Origin: JAAXPZ01 sp965215705 | Lineage (GTDB): Bacteria > Campylobacterota > Campylobacteria > Campylobacterales > Sulfurovaceae | Direction of reading: 5' to 3' | DNA length: 64,000 bases | Assembly: GCA_965215705.1 (NCBI GenBank) | Contig: CBDCEE010000003.1 | Location: 868,001 to 932,000, forward strand | Program-made: the position numbers and the translations under genes | In this document: piece by piece, positions 33,772 through 42,929 of the stretch | Position numbering within the stretch: position 1 is the first letter of the stretch | Layout of the letters: each line of letters begins with the position of its first letter | Notes under the pieces: generated by a model | The model's input: only the letters and a program-made list of their open reading frames with translations | What the model was told of the DNA's origin: nothing | Databases searched by the model: none

Positions 33772-34779
33772 CTATAAAGGCATAAGTTTAAAAATGGTTT
33801 TCTTCTCATCACTACTGGAGAGCATACATACGTATCTATTGTTACGAGAAAGATTTTGCACGATAGAGAGCCCCAGTCCAAAACCACTCTGCTTGCGGTT
33901 CTTGCTCTTGTCTATCGTATAAAAGGGTTCAAATATCTCTTTGGCATGCTCTGCACTGATCGCTTCACCTGTATTTTCGAAGAAGAGTGTGTTGCCCTCG
34001 TTATATACCTTGATATGCCCTACCTCTGTATATTTGGCTGCATTTATCAGAATATTGAGTGCGATTCTCTTGAAATCTGTACAGTTGAAGGTCAATACAA
34101 AATCCTTGTCAATAGCATTGAGATACTGTACGTTTGGCTTATGTGGCAAAATGGGGAATACTTTAGTCTCTAAAATATCATGTATGTCTATAGGACTCCG
34201 TACACGTTCACTCTTACCATCCATAGAGGCAATATACTGCAACATATCTACAGTGAGCTCATCCATAAAGGAAAGCTCCTCTTTCATACGTGCCAACACG
34301 CTGGGCAGGGCTGCATCTTCTACCAGTCCATCTTCTATCTCTTCGATATGCCCACCAAGGATAGTGATCGGTGTCTTGATGTCATGTGCCATGGAGACCA
34401 GTAGTTCTGAGAGGTTTTTGTTTTTCTGTTTGAGATCGATGATCAGGGTATTGAGCTGTGTGGCAAGGTAGTTCATCTTTTGGTTGATCTCATCTATTTC
34501 AATGAGCATATTGTGACTCTCATCGGTCTGGAAATTCTGTTGCTTGATCCGCTCAAGCCGCTGCTCTATGAAGATAAACTTTTTAGACAAATAGGCTCCA
34601 AAAAAGTAGCTCAGTATGCCAATGGCTGGTGCCACAGCCAACACCACCATGATGATCTGCTTGATCATAGGCATTTTGATAGGTTTGCCGATAATGATAT
34701 AGGTCATGATCGATGTAAATATCGCTATGAGTAGCCCTGCTAACATATAGAGCGACATAGTAAAGGTCTTAATCTTCAT
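33772..34779 (-). CDS. Sensor histidine kinase
   Basis: The 335-residue kinase has two membrane helices (about 9-31 and 41-64) with a very short external loop, then a HAMP-like linker and a kinase core with H-box VSMAHDIKTPITIL (H132), an N-box NILINAAKYT and a G-box (KQSGFGLGLSIV). The tiny external part suggests that it senses within the membrane or through a partner. It overlaps the regulator gene by 11 bases and belongs to the four-gene operon with the P460-like cytochrome and the COG4315 protein. Confidence 0.93.
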   Translation of the reverse strand: MKIKTFTMSLYMLAGLLIAIFTSIMTYIIIGKPIKMPMIKQIIMVVLAVAPAIGILSYFFGAYLSKKFIFIEQRLERIKQQNFQTDESHNMLIEIDEINQKMNYLATQLNTLIIDLKQKNKNLSELLVSMAHDIKTPITILGGHIEEIEDGLVEDAALPSVLARMKEELSFMDELTVDMLQYIASMDGKSERVRSPIDIHDILETKVFPILPHKPNVQYLNAIDKDFVLTFNCTDFKRIALNILINAAKYTEVGHIKVYNEGNTLFFENTGEAISAEHAKEIFEPFYTIDKSKNRKQSGFGLGLSIVQNLSRNNRYVCMLSSSDEKKTIFKLMPL

Positions 34780-35452
34780 AGATTTTATAGCCTGCTCCTC
34801 TCACTGTTTTGATGATGTCTTTCTCATAGACATGCTTCACTTTCTCACGTATATGATAGATATGACTATTGATACCCTGCTCATCTATCTCCCCTAGATA
34901 GTGATCATAGATAAGCTCTGCTAACTCTTGGCGTGAGTATACCCTATTTTGATGGACGATCATCGTAGAGAGTATCAGGTATTCACTCGGTGTCCACTCT
35001 AGTGCATGCCCATTGACAACGATCTCTTTGGACTCTTCGTTGAGAATAATGTGTGAGAGTTGTCGTGCACTTTCGCTATTTTGTTCTGCTTGTCTTCTGA
35101 GTAGTGCTGTGATTTTGATAGCTAACTCTTTTGCTGAAAAAGGTTTAGCTATATAATCATCTACTCCACAGGCATAGCCTTTGGTTTTGAACTCTAGCGT
35201 ATCCAATGCACTGACCATCACGATCAGTGTCTGCTTGGATATCTGCCTTAGTAGTGTACATATCTCAAATCCATCTACATGAGGGAGCATGATATCCAAT
35301 GTCACCAAGTCATATGTACCAGAAGCAACTTTTGCCATCGCTTCTCGACCATCATAGGCGATATCGACATCATACATACTGCTATCGAGACGATTGTGAA
35401 TGAACCCTACGATGCTTTCCTCATCCTCGACGATCAGTATGCGTTTTTTCAT
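34769..35452 (-). CDS. OmpR/PhoB-family response regulator
   Basis: The regulator of about 227 residues has a receiver domain (acidic EDEE, phospho-acceptor D53 in TLDIMLPHVDGF, K in IAKPFSAKEL) and a winged-helix domain ending KTVRGAGYKIYED. The ATG at 35452 follows the cytochrome stop at once, and the 3' end overlaps the kinase start. It should be phosphorylated by the adjacent kinase and may control the upstream cytochrome and COG4315 genes. Confidence 0.94.
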   Translation of the reverse strand: MKKRILIVEDEESIVGFIHNRLDSSMYDVDIAYDGREAMAKVASGTYDLVTLDIMLPHVDGFEICTLLRQISKQTLIVMVSALDTLEFKTKGYACGVDDYIAKPFSAKELAIKITALLRRQAEQNSESARQLSHIILNEESKEIVVNGHALEWTPSEYLILSTMIVHQNRVYSRQELAELIYDHYLGEIDEQGINSHIYHIREKVKHVYEKDIIKTVRGAGYKIYED

Positions 35453-35453
35453 G

Positions 35454-35984
35454 CTAAAACATCTTTTGGAATTTGGTAAAGAGTGCATCGGTAGATTTCA
35501 CTCCTGCATGGCACGCCACACAGCTCTTGGGATCACCTTCCCATGCCTTGTATACACCCTCTTTTTTGACAAATCTGGCATAGCCCCAGCCATCGCTTTC
35601 GGCATGTTTGCCTTGCTCTTTGATCATATACTCTACTCTTTGTATCTTATCCCCTTCTAGTGCGGTGGGGAAAGTGCTCATGGTATTGACACTCCAGCCG
35701 ATCTTTACCACTTTACTGCCAGTTGGCATCACCTTGGTATGGTTTCTCAGTGCATTGTAGGCTACAGGGTTAGCGAGGATATAACGGATCTCATTTTTAT
35801 CCTTGCGAAAATGTGTTGCTACGATCTTGTAATTCTGATACCCTTCGATATCTTGGAATGTCAATCCAGTATCCTTCATCGTAATGTCTGGTACTTTGGT
35901 GGTATCACTAATGTATACATCCGTAGCAAATAGTACCGTACACGAGAGTGAGAGTCCGAGTAAAATAGTTGTTATTTTTTTCAT
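35454..35984 (-). CDS. P460-family c-type cytochrome
   Basis: The protein of about 176 residues has a signal peptide (to LFA-TDV) and a cytochrome P460 domain: FQDIEGYQNYKIVATHFRKDKNEIRYILANPVAYNAL, a central GWSVNTMSTFPTAL and the haem motif CVACH (C155-H159) close to the C-terminus. The ATG at 35984 fits the signal; a longer frame overlapping the neighbour is unlikely. It is directly followed by the two-component genes, which may sense the compound it processes. It is a paralogue of 33001-33657. Confidence 0.87.
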   Translation of the reverse strand: MKKITTILLGLSLSCTVLFATDVYISDTTKVPDITMKDTGLTFQDIEGYQNYKIVATHFRKDKNEIRYILANPVAYNALRNHTKVMPTGSKVVKIGWSVNTMSTFPTALEGDKIQRVEYMIKEQGKHAESDGWGYARFVKKEGVYKAWEGDPKSCVACHAGVKSTDALFTKFQKMF

Positions 35985-35995
35985 CTCCACCGCCT

Positions 35996-36676
35996 CTACT
36001 TTGCTATCTCTACGAGATGCCATACACCCTTAGCCCAGTCACCATTGGTCTGCTTAGGCTTGGTATCTTTGAAAAAATAATACAATGGTTTCCCTTTGTA
36101 TGTCGTTTGCATCGCACCATTCTTTCTAGTGATGGTACCCAAATCTTTGGCTTTGATACCTTTTGGCAATGTTGCTAGGTTACTCTGATAGACTGGCCAC
36201 TTCACTTCACAGCCATTATAACAGCTGGATACCCCTGTAGTGTCTTTGTCAAAGGTATACAATGCCATGCCTTTAACATCAGTCAGGTAGGATTGTGATT
36301 TCTTCTTGCTAGATAGGTGTACCTGCTTGCTCTGTTTGAATCCTTTGGCAGGATAGGCCAGATGCCAAACACCTTTTTTATGATCACCATTGGTTTGCCC
36401 TGCTTTGGTATCTTTGAAGAAATAGTACAATGGATGCTTTCTATAGGCTACCTGCTTCCCTTCTGCTCCACTCAAGCGTGGCCATTTGTCCAAGCAGCCA
36501 CCCTTACAGTTACTCATATTGAGTTCATCTTTGTCAAAAGTATATAGTGCCATACCCTTAGCATCTGTCAAGAAGTGTGCTGATCTAGTGTGTACTGAGA
36601 GGCCTGTGTTCTCTGCTGCTATGACGCTACCTGTCAGTGCCACTATGGCACTCAAACCTATGATTGTTTTTTTCAT
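35996..36676 (-). CDS. Secreted protein with two COG4315 (YxFxxD) repeats
   Basis: The 226-residue protein has a signal peptide (to VIA-AEN) and two copies of the secreted-repeat domain: FLTDAKGMALYTFDKDELNMSNCKGGCLDKWP (34-65) and YLTDVKGMALYTFDKDTTGVSSCYNGCEVKWP (about 130-161), each followed by PLYYFFKDTKxxQTNGD-KGVWHL. Each carries a CxxxC pair. Proteins of this group are found with haem and electron-transfer genes; their role is not settled. It is the first gene of the operon with a P460 cytochrome and a two-component system. Confidence 0.87.
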   Translation of the reverse strand: MKKTIIGLSAIVALTGSVIAAENTGLSVHTRSAHFLTDAKGMALYTFDKDELNMSNCKGGCLDKWPRLSGAEGKQVAYRKHPLYYFFKDTKAGQTNGDHKKGVWHLAYPAKGFKQSKQVHLSSKKKSQSYLTDVKGMALYTFDKDTTGVSSCYNGCEVKWPVYQSNLATLPKGIKAKDLGTITRKNGAMQTTYKGKPLYYFFKDTKPKQTNGDWAKGVWHLVEIAK

Positions 36677-36894
36677 CTAATTTCCTTTTATCTAAAATGA
36701 TAAATGGAGTATAGAGATAGTTTATGGAGATTAGATGAAGAAGGGTTTTCACCTAGATTGTATCATTTGACCAACAACAATGGCATTTTAAAATTTCTAC
36801 GAAGTTAAACCATGAAAAAGAAAAACTGGCTCACCATGCCATCTTCATATTCTGTATATATAGCAGTATACAGCTCTCTCTACGTATGATAGTT

Positions 36895-37656
36895 TTATCC
36901 AGCATTTATTACTTCTCTAACTGCGTCTATCACTACTTTAGGCTTTTCATATTGCACCATGTGATCACTATCAACCCATTGTATTTTAGCATTTGGATAG
37001 ATATCAGGGAACTCTTTTTGTTTATCTATCATCCTGTTTATCATTGGCGCCCTTTCTGGATACTGAGAGATAAGTTGTCTATTGCTCGCTGTTATTGCGA
37101 CAATAGGTATAGATATGGTTGGCAATGCAGCTATGCGTTTTCCAAAACTGTCTATTTCTCTATACAAAGATATAAATACTTTTGATTCCATCATCTTATT
37201 GGGTAGTACAGACATGTCATCAAAACTGTCAGACTGAGGAGAGTCTACCAAAACCATACCTATCACTTCTTCAGGATATTTCCTAGCATAATACTGCATA
37301 TACAAACCACCTAAAGAGTGTCCCACTAATATATATGGAGGCTTTAGTCTTCTTTGTATAAGAAGCTCTCTTAACTCTTCAACCTTATCTGAAGATACTC
37401 GCTTGCCTTCAGAATTTTTTCTATCTTTACGATTGTATGTAAATACTGTATACTGTTTTGATAATTCACAAAATACCTCATCCCATAATTTCATAGGCGT
37501 GTTGTATCCATTGCTAAAAATAATAGTAGCTTCAGCATTATCTATTTGTGCATATTTCATATTCTTCGTAGCAAGTTTCTCTTTTTTACTGTGATGCCTA
37601 AATTTTAAAGATGGTCTTTTAAACATCATCTTAAACATATCCATCTTGTAGCCCAT
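36895..37656 (-). CDS. Alpha/beta-hydrolase
   Basis: The 253-residue protein has the alpha/beta-hydrolase nucleophile elbow GHSLGG (in ILVGHSLGGLYMQYY), an acid region (VLVDSPQSD) and a C-terminal His in VDSDHMVQYEKP. It is a paralogue of the next gene (2 bases apart), and the pair reads from the divergent regulator side. The substrate is unknown; the stretch is AT-rich compared with the housekeeping genes, which suggests acquired DNA. Confidence 0.87.
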   Translation of the reverse strand: MGYKMDMFKMMFKRPSLKFRHHSKKEKLATKNMKYAQIDNAEATIIFSNGYNTPMKLWDEVFCELSKQYTVFTYNRKDRKNSEGKRVSSDKVEELRELLIQRRLKPPYILVGHSLGGLYMQYYARKYPEEVIGMVLVDSPQSDSFDDMSVLPNKMMESKVFISLYREIDSFGKRIAALPTISIPIVAITASNRQLISQYPERAPMINRMIDKQKEFPDIYPNAKIQWVDSDHMVQYEKPKVVIDAVREVINAG

Positions 37657-37658
37657 TT

Positions 37659-38456
37659 TTATAACTCCTTTTTATTGCCCGAGCTAACTATGACTTGCTT
37701 GATAGCCTTAGTCACCACTTCAGGTTTTTCAAAATGTATAAGATGCCCACTATCCACCCAATTTTGTTTTGCCCAAGGATACAGTGCGAGATACTCTTCT
37801 TGTTTTTTATGCATGCAAACTATCATATTTTCCCACTCGGGATGCTCTCGTATGTCTTCTTTTGCTAAAGCACTTAGTATCTCAATAGGTATCTCTTTTG
37901 TTACAGGTGATATCAATAGTGTTTGTCCAATATCTGTTGCATTTTTTGAGAGGTATCTCCATGCTTTTTGAAGTTTTGGGGGAACTTGCATTGCCTCCAT
38001 ATCTGAAAATTCATCTGGGGTTGTTGCATCTACCAATACCATGCCTTTAACACTATCTGGATACTCTTTTGTAAAAAGCTGTATATACAGTCCGCCAAGA
38101 GAATGTCCAACCAGTACATAAGGAGTGTGAATCTTACAGCCCTCTAAAATCATTTTTAGCTTTTGAGTTACAGATTGCACATCACCACTCCATCCCTCTT
38201 TAGCAATCTTCATCTCTTCTTTAAATGGACGACTATATGCAAAAACACTATGCTCTTGAGATAGTTCTAAAAAAGTACTATCCCAAAAAGCCATTCCTGT
38301 ACCTAGACCATTTTCAAAAACAATCGTGTAAGGAGTGCCCTTGTTTTCATAAACATATTTTATCTTTTGGTCATTTATCTTTATATTTTTAATTTCTTTT
38401 TTAAAGAGTGGAAATACACGCTTTTTTATAATCTGAAAGAGTTTCTTCAGTTTCAC
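37659..38456 (-). CDS. Alpha/beta-hydrolase
   Basis: The product has about 265 residues, with the nucleophile motif GHSLGG (YVLVGHSLGGLYIQLF), VLVDATTPDEF for the acid, and the catalytic His in VDSGHLIHFEKP. A GTG at 38456 with the site AAAAGGAATATT is preferred over an ATG at 38504, which would leave only 6 bases to the divergent regulator gene. It is clearly related to the gene downstream, from which it probably arose by duplication. The N-terminal basic stretch (KLKKLFQIIKKR) is not a normal signal peptide. Confidence 0.85.
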   Translation of the reverse strand: MKLKKLFQIIKKRVFPLFKKEIKNIKINDQKIKYVYENKGTPYTIVFENGLGTGMAFWDSTFLELSQEHSVFAYSRPFKEEMKIAKEGWSGDVQSVTQKLKMILEGCKIHTPYVLVGHSLGGLYIQLFTKEYPDSVKGMVLVDATTPDEFSDMEAMQVPPKLQKAWRYLSKNATDIGQTLLISPVTKEIPIEILSALAKEDIREHPEWENMIVCMHKKQEEYLALYPWAKQNWVDSGHLIHFEKPEVVTKAIKQVIVSSGNKKEL

Positions 38457-38510
38457 AATATTCCTTTTTTTTAGAAGTATATAAAATTTTAAACTTTTTG
38501 TCATTCACCT

Positions 38511-39107
38511 ATGGTAAGATACGTCATGAATTTTTTACGAGCCTATATAGAAGACAAGATAGAAATAAATGATGAAGAGTGGAACGACATCTCCACATAT
38601 TTTACTAAAGTTACATTTACCAAGGGTAAAGAGTTTTATACAGCAGGTGATGTAGCCAAAAAACTCTTTTATCTCGCATCTGGTATTGCACGAACTTATA
38701 CCATTGCTACTGATGGTACAGAGATTACACTTGGAATTCATTATCATAATAACCAACATCAACTCAATCTATTTATGGGTGATTATATCTCCTATCTTGG
38801 TGGTAGTGAAAGTCTTATTTTTTGTAAGACGATGGATGACTGTGTTGTATATGAAGCAAACTATGAGAAACTTGATGCCTTGTATGAAAGTGACTTTAAG
38901 TGGATGAAGCTAGCTAGAAAAATTTCAGATTCACTTTTAATTGATGTTGCTAATACGATTAGAACTACACGAAGATTCTCTGCCAAAGAACGCTATGCTT
39001 ATATACAAAATCTCTCACCTTTATATGAAGAAGTTTTGACTGATTATCAACTAGCTTCTATGCTAGGAATTACCCCACAGAGCTTTAGTCGAATGAAAAA
39101 GAACTAA
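38511..39107 (+). CDS. Crp/Fnr-family transcriptional regulator
   Basis: The 198-residue protein has an N-terminal cyclic-nucleotide-binding-like beta-roll (about 25-115: FTKGKEFYTAGDVAKKLFYLASGIARTY) and a C-terminal helix-turn-helix (about 175-198: LTDYQLASMLGITPQSFSRMKK). It lacks the cysteine cluster of Fnr. An ATG at 38526 is an equal choice of start. It is divergent from the hydrolase pair and close to the broken dehydrogenase gene, so it may control both; this is inference from position. Confidence 0.85.
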   Translation: MVRYVMNFLRAYIEDKIEINDEEWNDISTYFTKVTFTKGKEFYTAGDVAKKLFYLASGIARTYTIATDGTEITLGIHYHNNQHQLNLFMGDYISYLGGSESLIFCKTMDDCVVYEANYEKLDALYESDFKWMKLARKISDSLLIDVANTIRTTRRFSAKERYAYIQNLSPLYEEVLTDYQLASMLGITPQSFSRMKKN

Positions 39108-39463
39108 ATCAGAACTCACTACCTAGGGTACGACCCATTATTAATATCTATCGTTGTACCATTTATATACACTGGTGATTCAGTTGCCAACCAAAGCATA
39201 GTCTTAGCCACTTCATCTGGTGTTGCAAAGCGTCCAGTAATCACAGACTTTTTAAATGCTTCTTTTCTCTCTTCGGTGTTCACCTTTTGCATATCTGTAT
39301 CTACAGGACTAGCTGCTACTGCATTTATAATTACTTTCCCTTCAAATATTTTGGAGAAGCTTTTGGTAGCATTGATGAGTGTCAACCGCGGAGTTAAAAT
39401 AGGCAGTTTTTCGTAAGTTTTTTTTAACGAAATGTAACCGTAAGCAACATCAATATTTTAGTC

Positions 39464-40261
39464 CTACTTTTTACTCTTTTTTGGTTCAAATTCATAAAGA
39501 TCTGATCCATTCATTTCTTCCTCCTTTTTCTCTTTTAATCTGTAAGAATCTCCAAGTATATTTATCACATGAGAATGGTGCAATAATCTATCTAAAATAG
39601 CTGTAGTAACTACCTTGTCATTTGCAAAGATACTACTCCATTGTGAGAAGACTAAATTAGAGGTAACAATGGTTGAGCCACGTTCATATCTGCGAGAGAT
39701 AACTTGAAAGAAATGATGTGCGTCTTCTTTGCTCATAGGAAAGTAACCTATCTCATCAATGACAAGTAATGCAGGAGACATCACAGCCTGTCGTAAAAAA
39801 GCATCATAACGCTTCTCTTTCTTTGCTTGACTCATTTGAAGTATGAGATCAGAAGCTGTAATAAAGCGTGCTTTGACACGTTTCTGTACAGCTTGATATG
39901 CTAGTGCAATAGCAAGATGCGTTTTACCCACACCAGACTGACCCAGTAGAATGATGTTCTCTTTTCTTCTGACAAACTCCATAGTCGATAATTCTTCTAT
40001 CTGTCTTCTGTTTACGCCTACTGTAAAATCAAAGTCAAATTGTTCTAATGTTTTAATTGTGGGAAACCCAGCCATCTTGGTAAGTGTTGCTCTAGAGCGT
40101 TCGGCTTTAGAGTCAGATTCACTTTTAAGTACCTCATACAGATATTCACTATATTTCCAGCTCTCTTTGGCTGCACGGTTACTCAGCTCATGATGTGTTT
40201 TACAAAGAGAATTAAGTTTAAGTTCTTTACACAAAGCTTCTATCTGCTCATTTATTGCCAT
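39464..40261 (-). CDS. istB: IstB, ATPase helper of IS21 transposition
   Basis: The 265-residue AAA+ ATPase is intact. It has Walker A LLGQSGVGKTHLAIAL (about 105-120), Walker B ALLVIDEIGYFPM, and the sensor stretch TIVTSNLVFSQW, all typical of IstB, which loads on target DNA and stimulates the IstA transposase. The start overlaps the istA end by 10 bases, as usual in IS21. It has a lysine-rich tail. Confidence 0.95.
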   Translation of the reverse strand: MAINEQIEALCKELKLNSLCKTHHELSNRAAKESWKYSEYLYEVLKSESDSKAERSRATLTKMAGFPTIKTLEQFDFDFTVGVNRRQIEELSTMEFVRRKENIILLGQSGVGKTHLAIALAYQAVQKRVKARFITASDLILQMSQAKKEKRYDAFLRQAVMSPALLVIDEIGYFPMSKEDAHHFFQVISRRYERGSTIVTSNLVFSQWSSIFANDKVVTTAILDRLLHHSHVINILGDSYRLKEKKEEEMNGSDLYEFEPKKSKK

Positions 40262-41329
40262 GATGCCCCTCCTGTAATAAGACTATACGTTAGTAAATAT
40301 GCGATGGCAGCAGGAATGAACTCGTCATAACTTTGTAAATCACGTTGAGGGATATGTATACGGGGTTTAGGTTTGACTATAGGCTCTTGTGTTATACTTT
40401 TAGACGTTGCTTTTAATGGGTGGATACCGTTATATGGCTTCGGCACAGGCAGCAGCTGTAACTGCTCCTGTGCAAGTAAATCAAATGGTTTTTGTAGTAA
40501 AGTCTGATGTATTCTCGCATTGGCAGTATAGTCTAACCAATCCATCACTTCAGCGTTTGCGTTCTCTTTATTCATCGTGTATCCCATCATGGACAATCGT
40601 ACTTTATTAGTGTTATGAAAGCTGTATCTCAGATAATGGTTAAATCGTTCTACTTTACCTTTGGTTTGTGGTCTGTAGGGTTTACACACTTTAAGTTCCA
40701 TACCGCAGTGTTTGGCAAAGTCACGGAATTGTTCATTGAATTTGTGTTTGCCTCTGCCATAGACATTACGTTTGAGAATAACAGTCTTCATATTGTCATA
40801 GAGACCTTCTTGTGGAACACCACCAAAGTAGGAGAAGGCATTCATATGACAATTTGAGCGTATCTACTTTCTCATCTGTAACATACTCATACGGTGTATC
40901 CCATCGTAGCCACAAAGGCAGATAGCCCATCTTTAGGAAACTCTATCCAATCGACTTGCATCTGCTTACCTTTGGCTGTTTCAAAGTTTACTAAAGGCTC
41001 TTCATCTTCAACTTTACGTCTAAGTTCATGCCTTTGCATATTCTCTTGCATCCAACGAAGGGAACCACTATACCCCTCTCTAGATAGAGCTTGAGGGAAT
41101 ATGTACATCTAACTTATGTGCCTCCTCTAGCATTTTGCAATATGAGGAAGATACGCATCTACTGTGGTACTGGTAGCTTCTCTTTTTATGGCAGGAATGT
41201 GACTTCTGGTAATTTGGCGTACTTTGAAACAGTATCTCGACTCAGCCCAAGTTTACGTGCAATAGCACTCTTACTTAAGCCCTCTTTTATCATCTTGTGG
41301 ATCATTTTTACTTCACCTTTTTTAAGCAT
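40252..41329 (-). pseudogene. istA: istA transposase gene, frameshifted
   Basis: Pieces of IstA lie in order but in different frames: an N-terminal helix-turn-helix from 41329 (MLKKGEVKMIHKMIKEGLSK), a stop after VTFLP, a short piece with TVDAYLPHIAK, then 41108-40887 (QVDWIEFPKDGLSAFVATMGYT with the first catalytic Asp), a further frame with YEYVTDEKVDTL, and 40845-40252 with PQTKGKVERFNHYLRYSF holding the catalytic Glu. At least four shifts separate them. The transposase cannot be made. Confidence 0.92.
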
Positions 41330-41957
41330 AAATCTCCTTCTAAAATACATTAGAAAAAGACTCTAACAGATTTACTCTGCTCCTTTGGCTTTTTGGTTGA
41401 AGTCTTATACTGCCTATTTTAGCACCGCGGGTGATGAGTGCTGCTTTAGTCATACCATACCAAATATCTGGATGTCCAGTATACCCTGCTACAGAAGCAT
41501 TATTTACCACACGAGAAACACCAGCTTTCACACACTCTTCTATGAGCTTGATGGGTGCTTCAAGGTTTAGTTTCAACATAGCGTTTACTTTCTCTTGTGG
41601 GTAACTATTATAAGACAGAGAGTACATCACACCAGCATTATTGATAAGTATATCTAATTGCCCCATAGAACTTACGAGTTTAGGAATCCCCTCTACATCC
41701 GTAAGGTCATAGCCAATACACTCTACTTTATCTGCAAAGTCAAAGTTCTCAAAATCACGTGCCACTACTATGACTTTATATGCTAATGCTAAAAACTCTC
41801 TAGTGAGTTCTAACCCTATACCTTTGTTTCCACCTGTGATGAGTACTGTTTTCATATAATATCTCTTTATAAAGTTTCTTTACATTATAACACTAAAAAG
41901 ATTTCGAGTAAGACCTATATGATTAGTTTAGATTCAATAAATACCAATCTAAGAGTT

Positions 41958-42416
41958 TTATAGTTTCCACTTAGGCTTAAAAGGAACTCTCTCTCCATCA
42001 TCTGTGGTGTACTCTTCTAATGAGTTCTCTTTGGATTGTACGACGATGTAGGTCATGGTCTCTTCTGAAGTGTTACAGATACCTCTGACGCCACTTGGTG
42101 CAACACGGATGACACTACCCACTTGTATCTCAAACAACGCTTCATCTACTTGAAAAAAGCCAACACCACTTAAGATCATATAGGTCTCTTCATTTTTATT
42201 ATGTATATGAAAATAAGGCTGTTCAGATTTAGGAGGCAAGGAGTTATAAGAGATTTGTGTACCTGTGGCATGGGTCACTTCTTTTAAAAAAACTTTCCCC
42301 TCTATCTTATTTTTATTCACTTTATGAATCATGGAGTACTCCATGAGAGTATCCAATTCTCCCAAGTTTACTGCTGTATAGTTTTTGCTCTTTGCTATGG
42401 TTTTTATCTGTTTCAT
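41958..42416 (-). CDS. Cupin-domain protein
   Basis: This is a single-domain cupin of 152 residues: the first motif is in PYFHIHNKNEETYMILSGVGFFQVD (His, His and Glu metal ligands) and the second in VIRVAPSGVRGICN, where the usual His is replaced. A small-molecule or metal-binding enzyme or sensor is likely; the substrate is not known. An AAAGGAAAGAT ribosome site lies before the ATG. It stands alone behind the broken dehydrogenase gene. Confidence 0.82.
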   Translation of the reverse strand: MKQIKTIAKSKNYTAVNLGELDTLMEYSMIHKVNKNKIEGKVFLKEVTHATGTQISYNSLPPKSEQPYFHIHNKNEETYMILSGVGFFQVDEALFEIQVGSVIRVAPSGVRGICNTSEETMTYIVVQSKENSLEEYTTDDGERVPFKPKWKL

Positions 42417-42420
42417 ATCT

Positions 42421-42456
42421 TTCCTTTATTTGTTGAGCTTATCCCTTGAGACAAAG
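42421..42456 (-). repeat. Relic similar to the 3' end and trailer of the msrAB gene
   Basis: This 36-base stretch repeats 42926-42960, covering the last codons of msrAB (VPRDKLYK), its stop and the following AAATAAAGGA ribosome site, at about 80 percent identity (shared core AGCTTATCCCTTG on the plus strand). Here it lies directly before the cupin ATG, with no open msr gene attached. Confidence 0.55.
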
Positions 42457-42581
42457 TGTCTCTTTTAGTCATATGTATTCTTACTTAAGACACATACAAA
42501 TAAGAGTTACCAATCTTTTATCTTAAGTTTTTTATATATTGACTTGCCATACTTAATCCTCTGCCTTAAGTTATACTGATA

Positions 42582-42920
42582 CTACAAGCTCACAACATAC
42601 CTAGTGGCTTTTACAGATAACTCTTTAAATCGTGATTTATGTTCAATAGGTAATTGTATCCATTCCTTCATCGCACGCCCTTTGCCAGAGGGATCCCATA
42701 ATGCACTTCCCTCTAATTCCAAAGCCTCTGAGACATCTTCTTTTGGTAATTTAAAAATAATATATTCTTTAAACAATGCTACTGCTGCTTTGTTGGAAAC
42801 TTTAATACATTTTTTCCCAAACATTTGACCTGACACTGCGTTATATTTATCTGTCAAATATTCGATAAGGGTATTATATTCACCCTCTATGAAACTAATC
42901 TCTTTCTCTTTCTCTTTCAT
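42582..42920 (-). CDS. TfoX N-terminal-like protein
   Basis: The 112-residue protein has a fold signature close to TfoX-N proteins: SGQMFGKKCIKVSNKAAVALFKEYIIFKLP resembles their MFGG...LYLK block, and SALWDPSGKGRAMKEWIQLP the second half. The first 15 residues are a charged extension. TfoX proteins influence competence genes in gamma-proteobacteria, but many single-domain relatives have no known role. The ATG follows AAAGGACTATA, 9 bases after the msrAB stop, so both may share a transcript. Confidence 0.65.
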   Translation of the reverse strand: MKEKEKEISFIEGEYNTLIEYLTDKYNAVSGQMFGKKCIKVSNKAAVALFKEYIIFKLPKEDVSEALELEGSALWDPSGKGRAMKEWIQLPIEHKSRFKELSVKATRYVVSL

Positions 42921-42929
42921 TATAGTCCT

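Larger units (their letters stand above)
39382..41431. mobile_element. IS21-family insertion sequence, about 2.05 kb, istA decayed
   Basis: The ends carry 22-base inverted repeats with two mismatches (39386-39407 and 41409-41430, beginning CCGCGG). TGATGAGTG occurs on both sides (39373-39381 and 41432-41440) as the target duplication, though the exact limit of the IS ends is uncertain by a few bases. Inside are an intact istB and an istA broken by several frameshifts. The element is older than the IS30 copy and probably cannot move by itself. Confidence 0.9.
39119..41855 (-). pseudogene. Short-chain dehydrogenase/reductase gene split by an IS21-family element
   Basis: The 5' part (41855 to about 41432) encodes an SDR start, LITGGNKGIGLELTREF, then NNAGVMYS, and the catalytic YxxxK in WYGMTKAAL. 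The 3' part (39381 to 39119) continues NATKSFSKIFEGKVIINAVAASPVDT and ends TIDINNGSYPR. Removing the IS with one copy of the 9-base duplication joins them as TKAALINATKSF in one frame. The enzyme is therefore dead, cut a few residues after the active-site lysine. It would have had about 230 residues. Confidence 0.92.

Noticed and set aside
36811..36889. 25-codon open frame on the plus strand (MKKKNWLTMPSS...)
   Set aside because: It has no ribosome-binding site, no signal or domain, and lies in a spacer; chance is enough to explain it.
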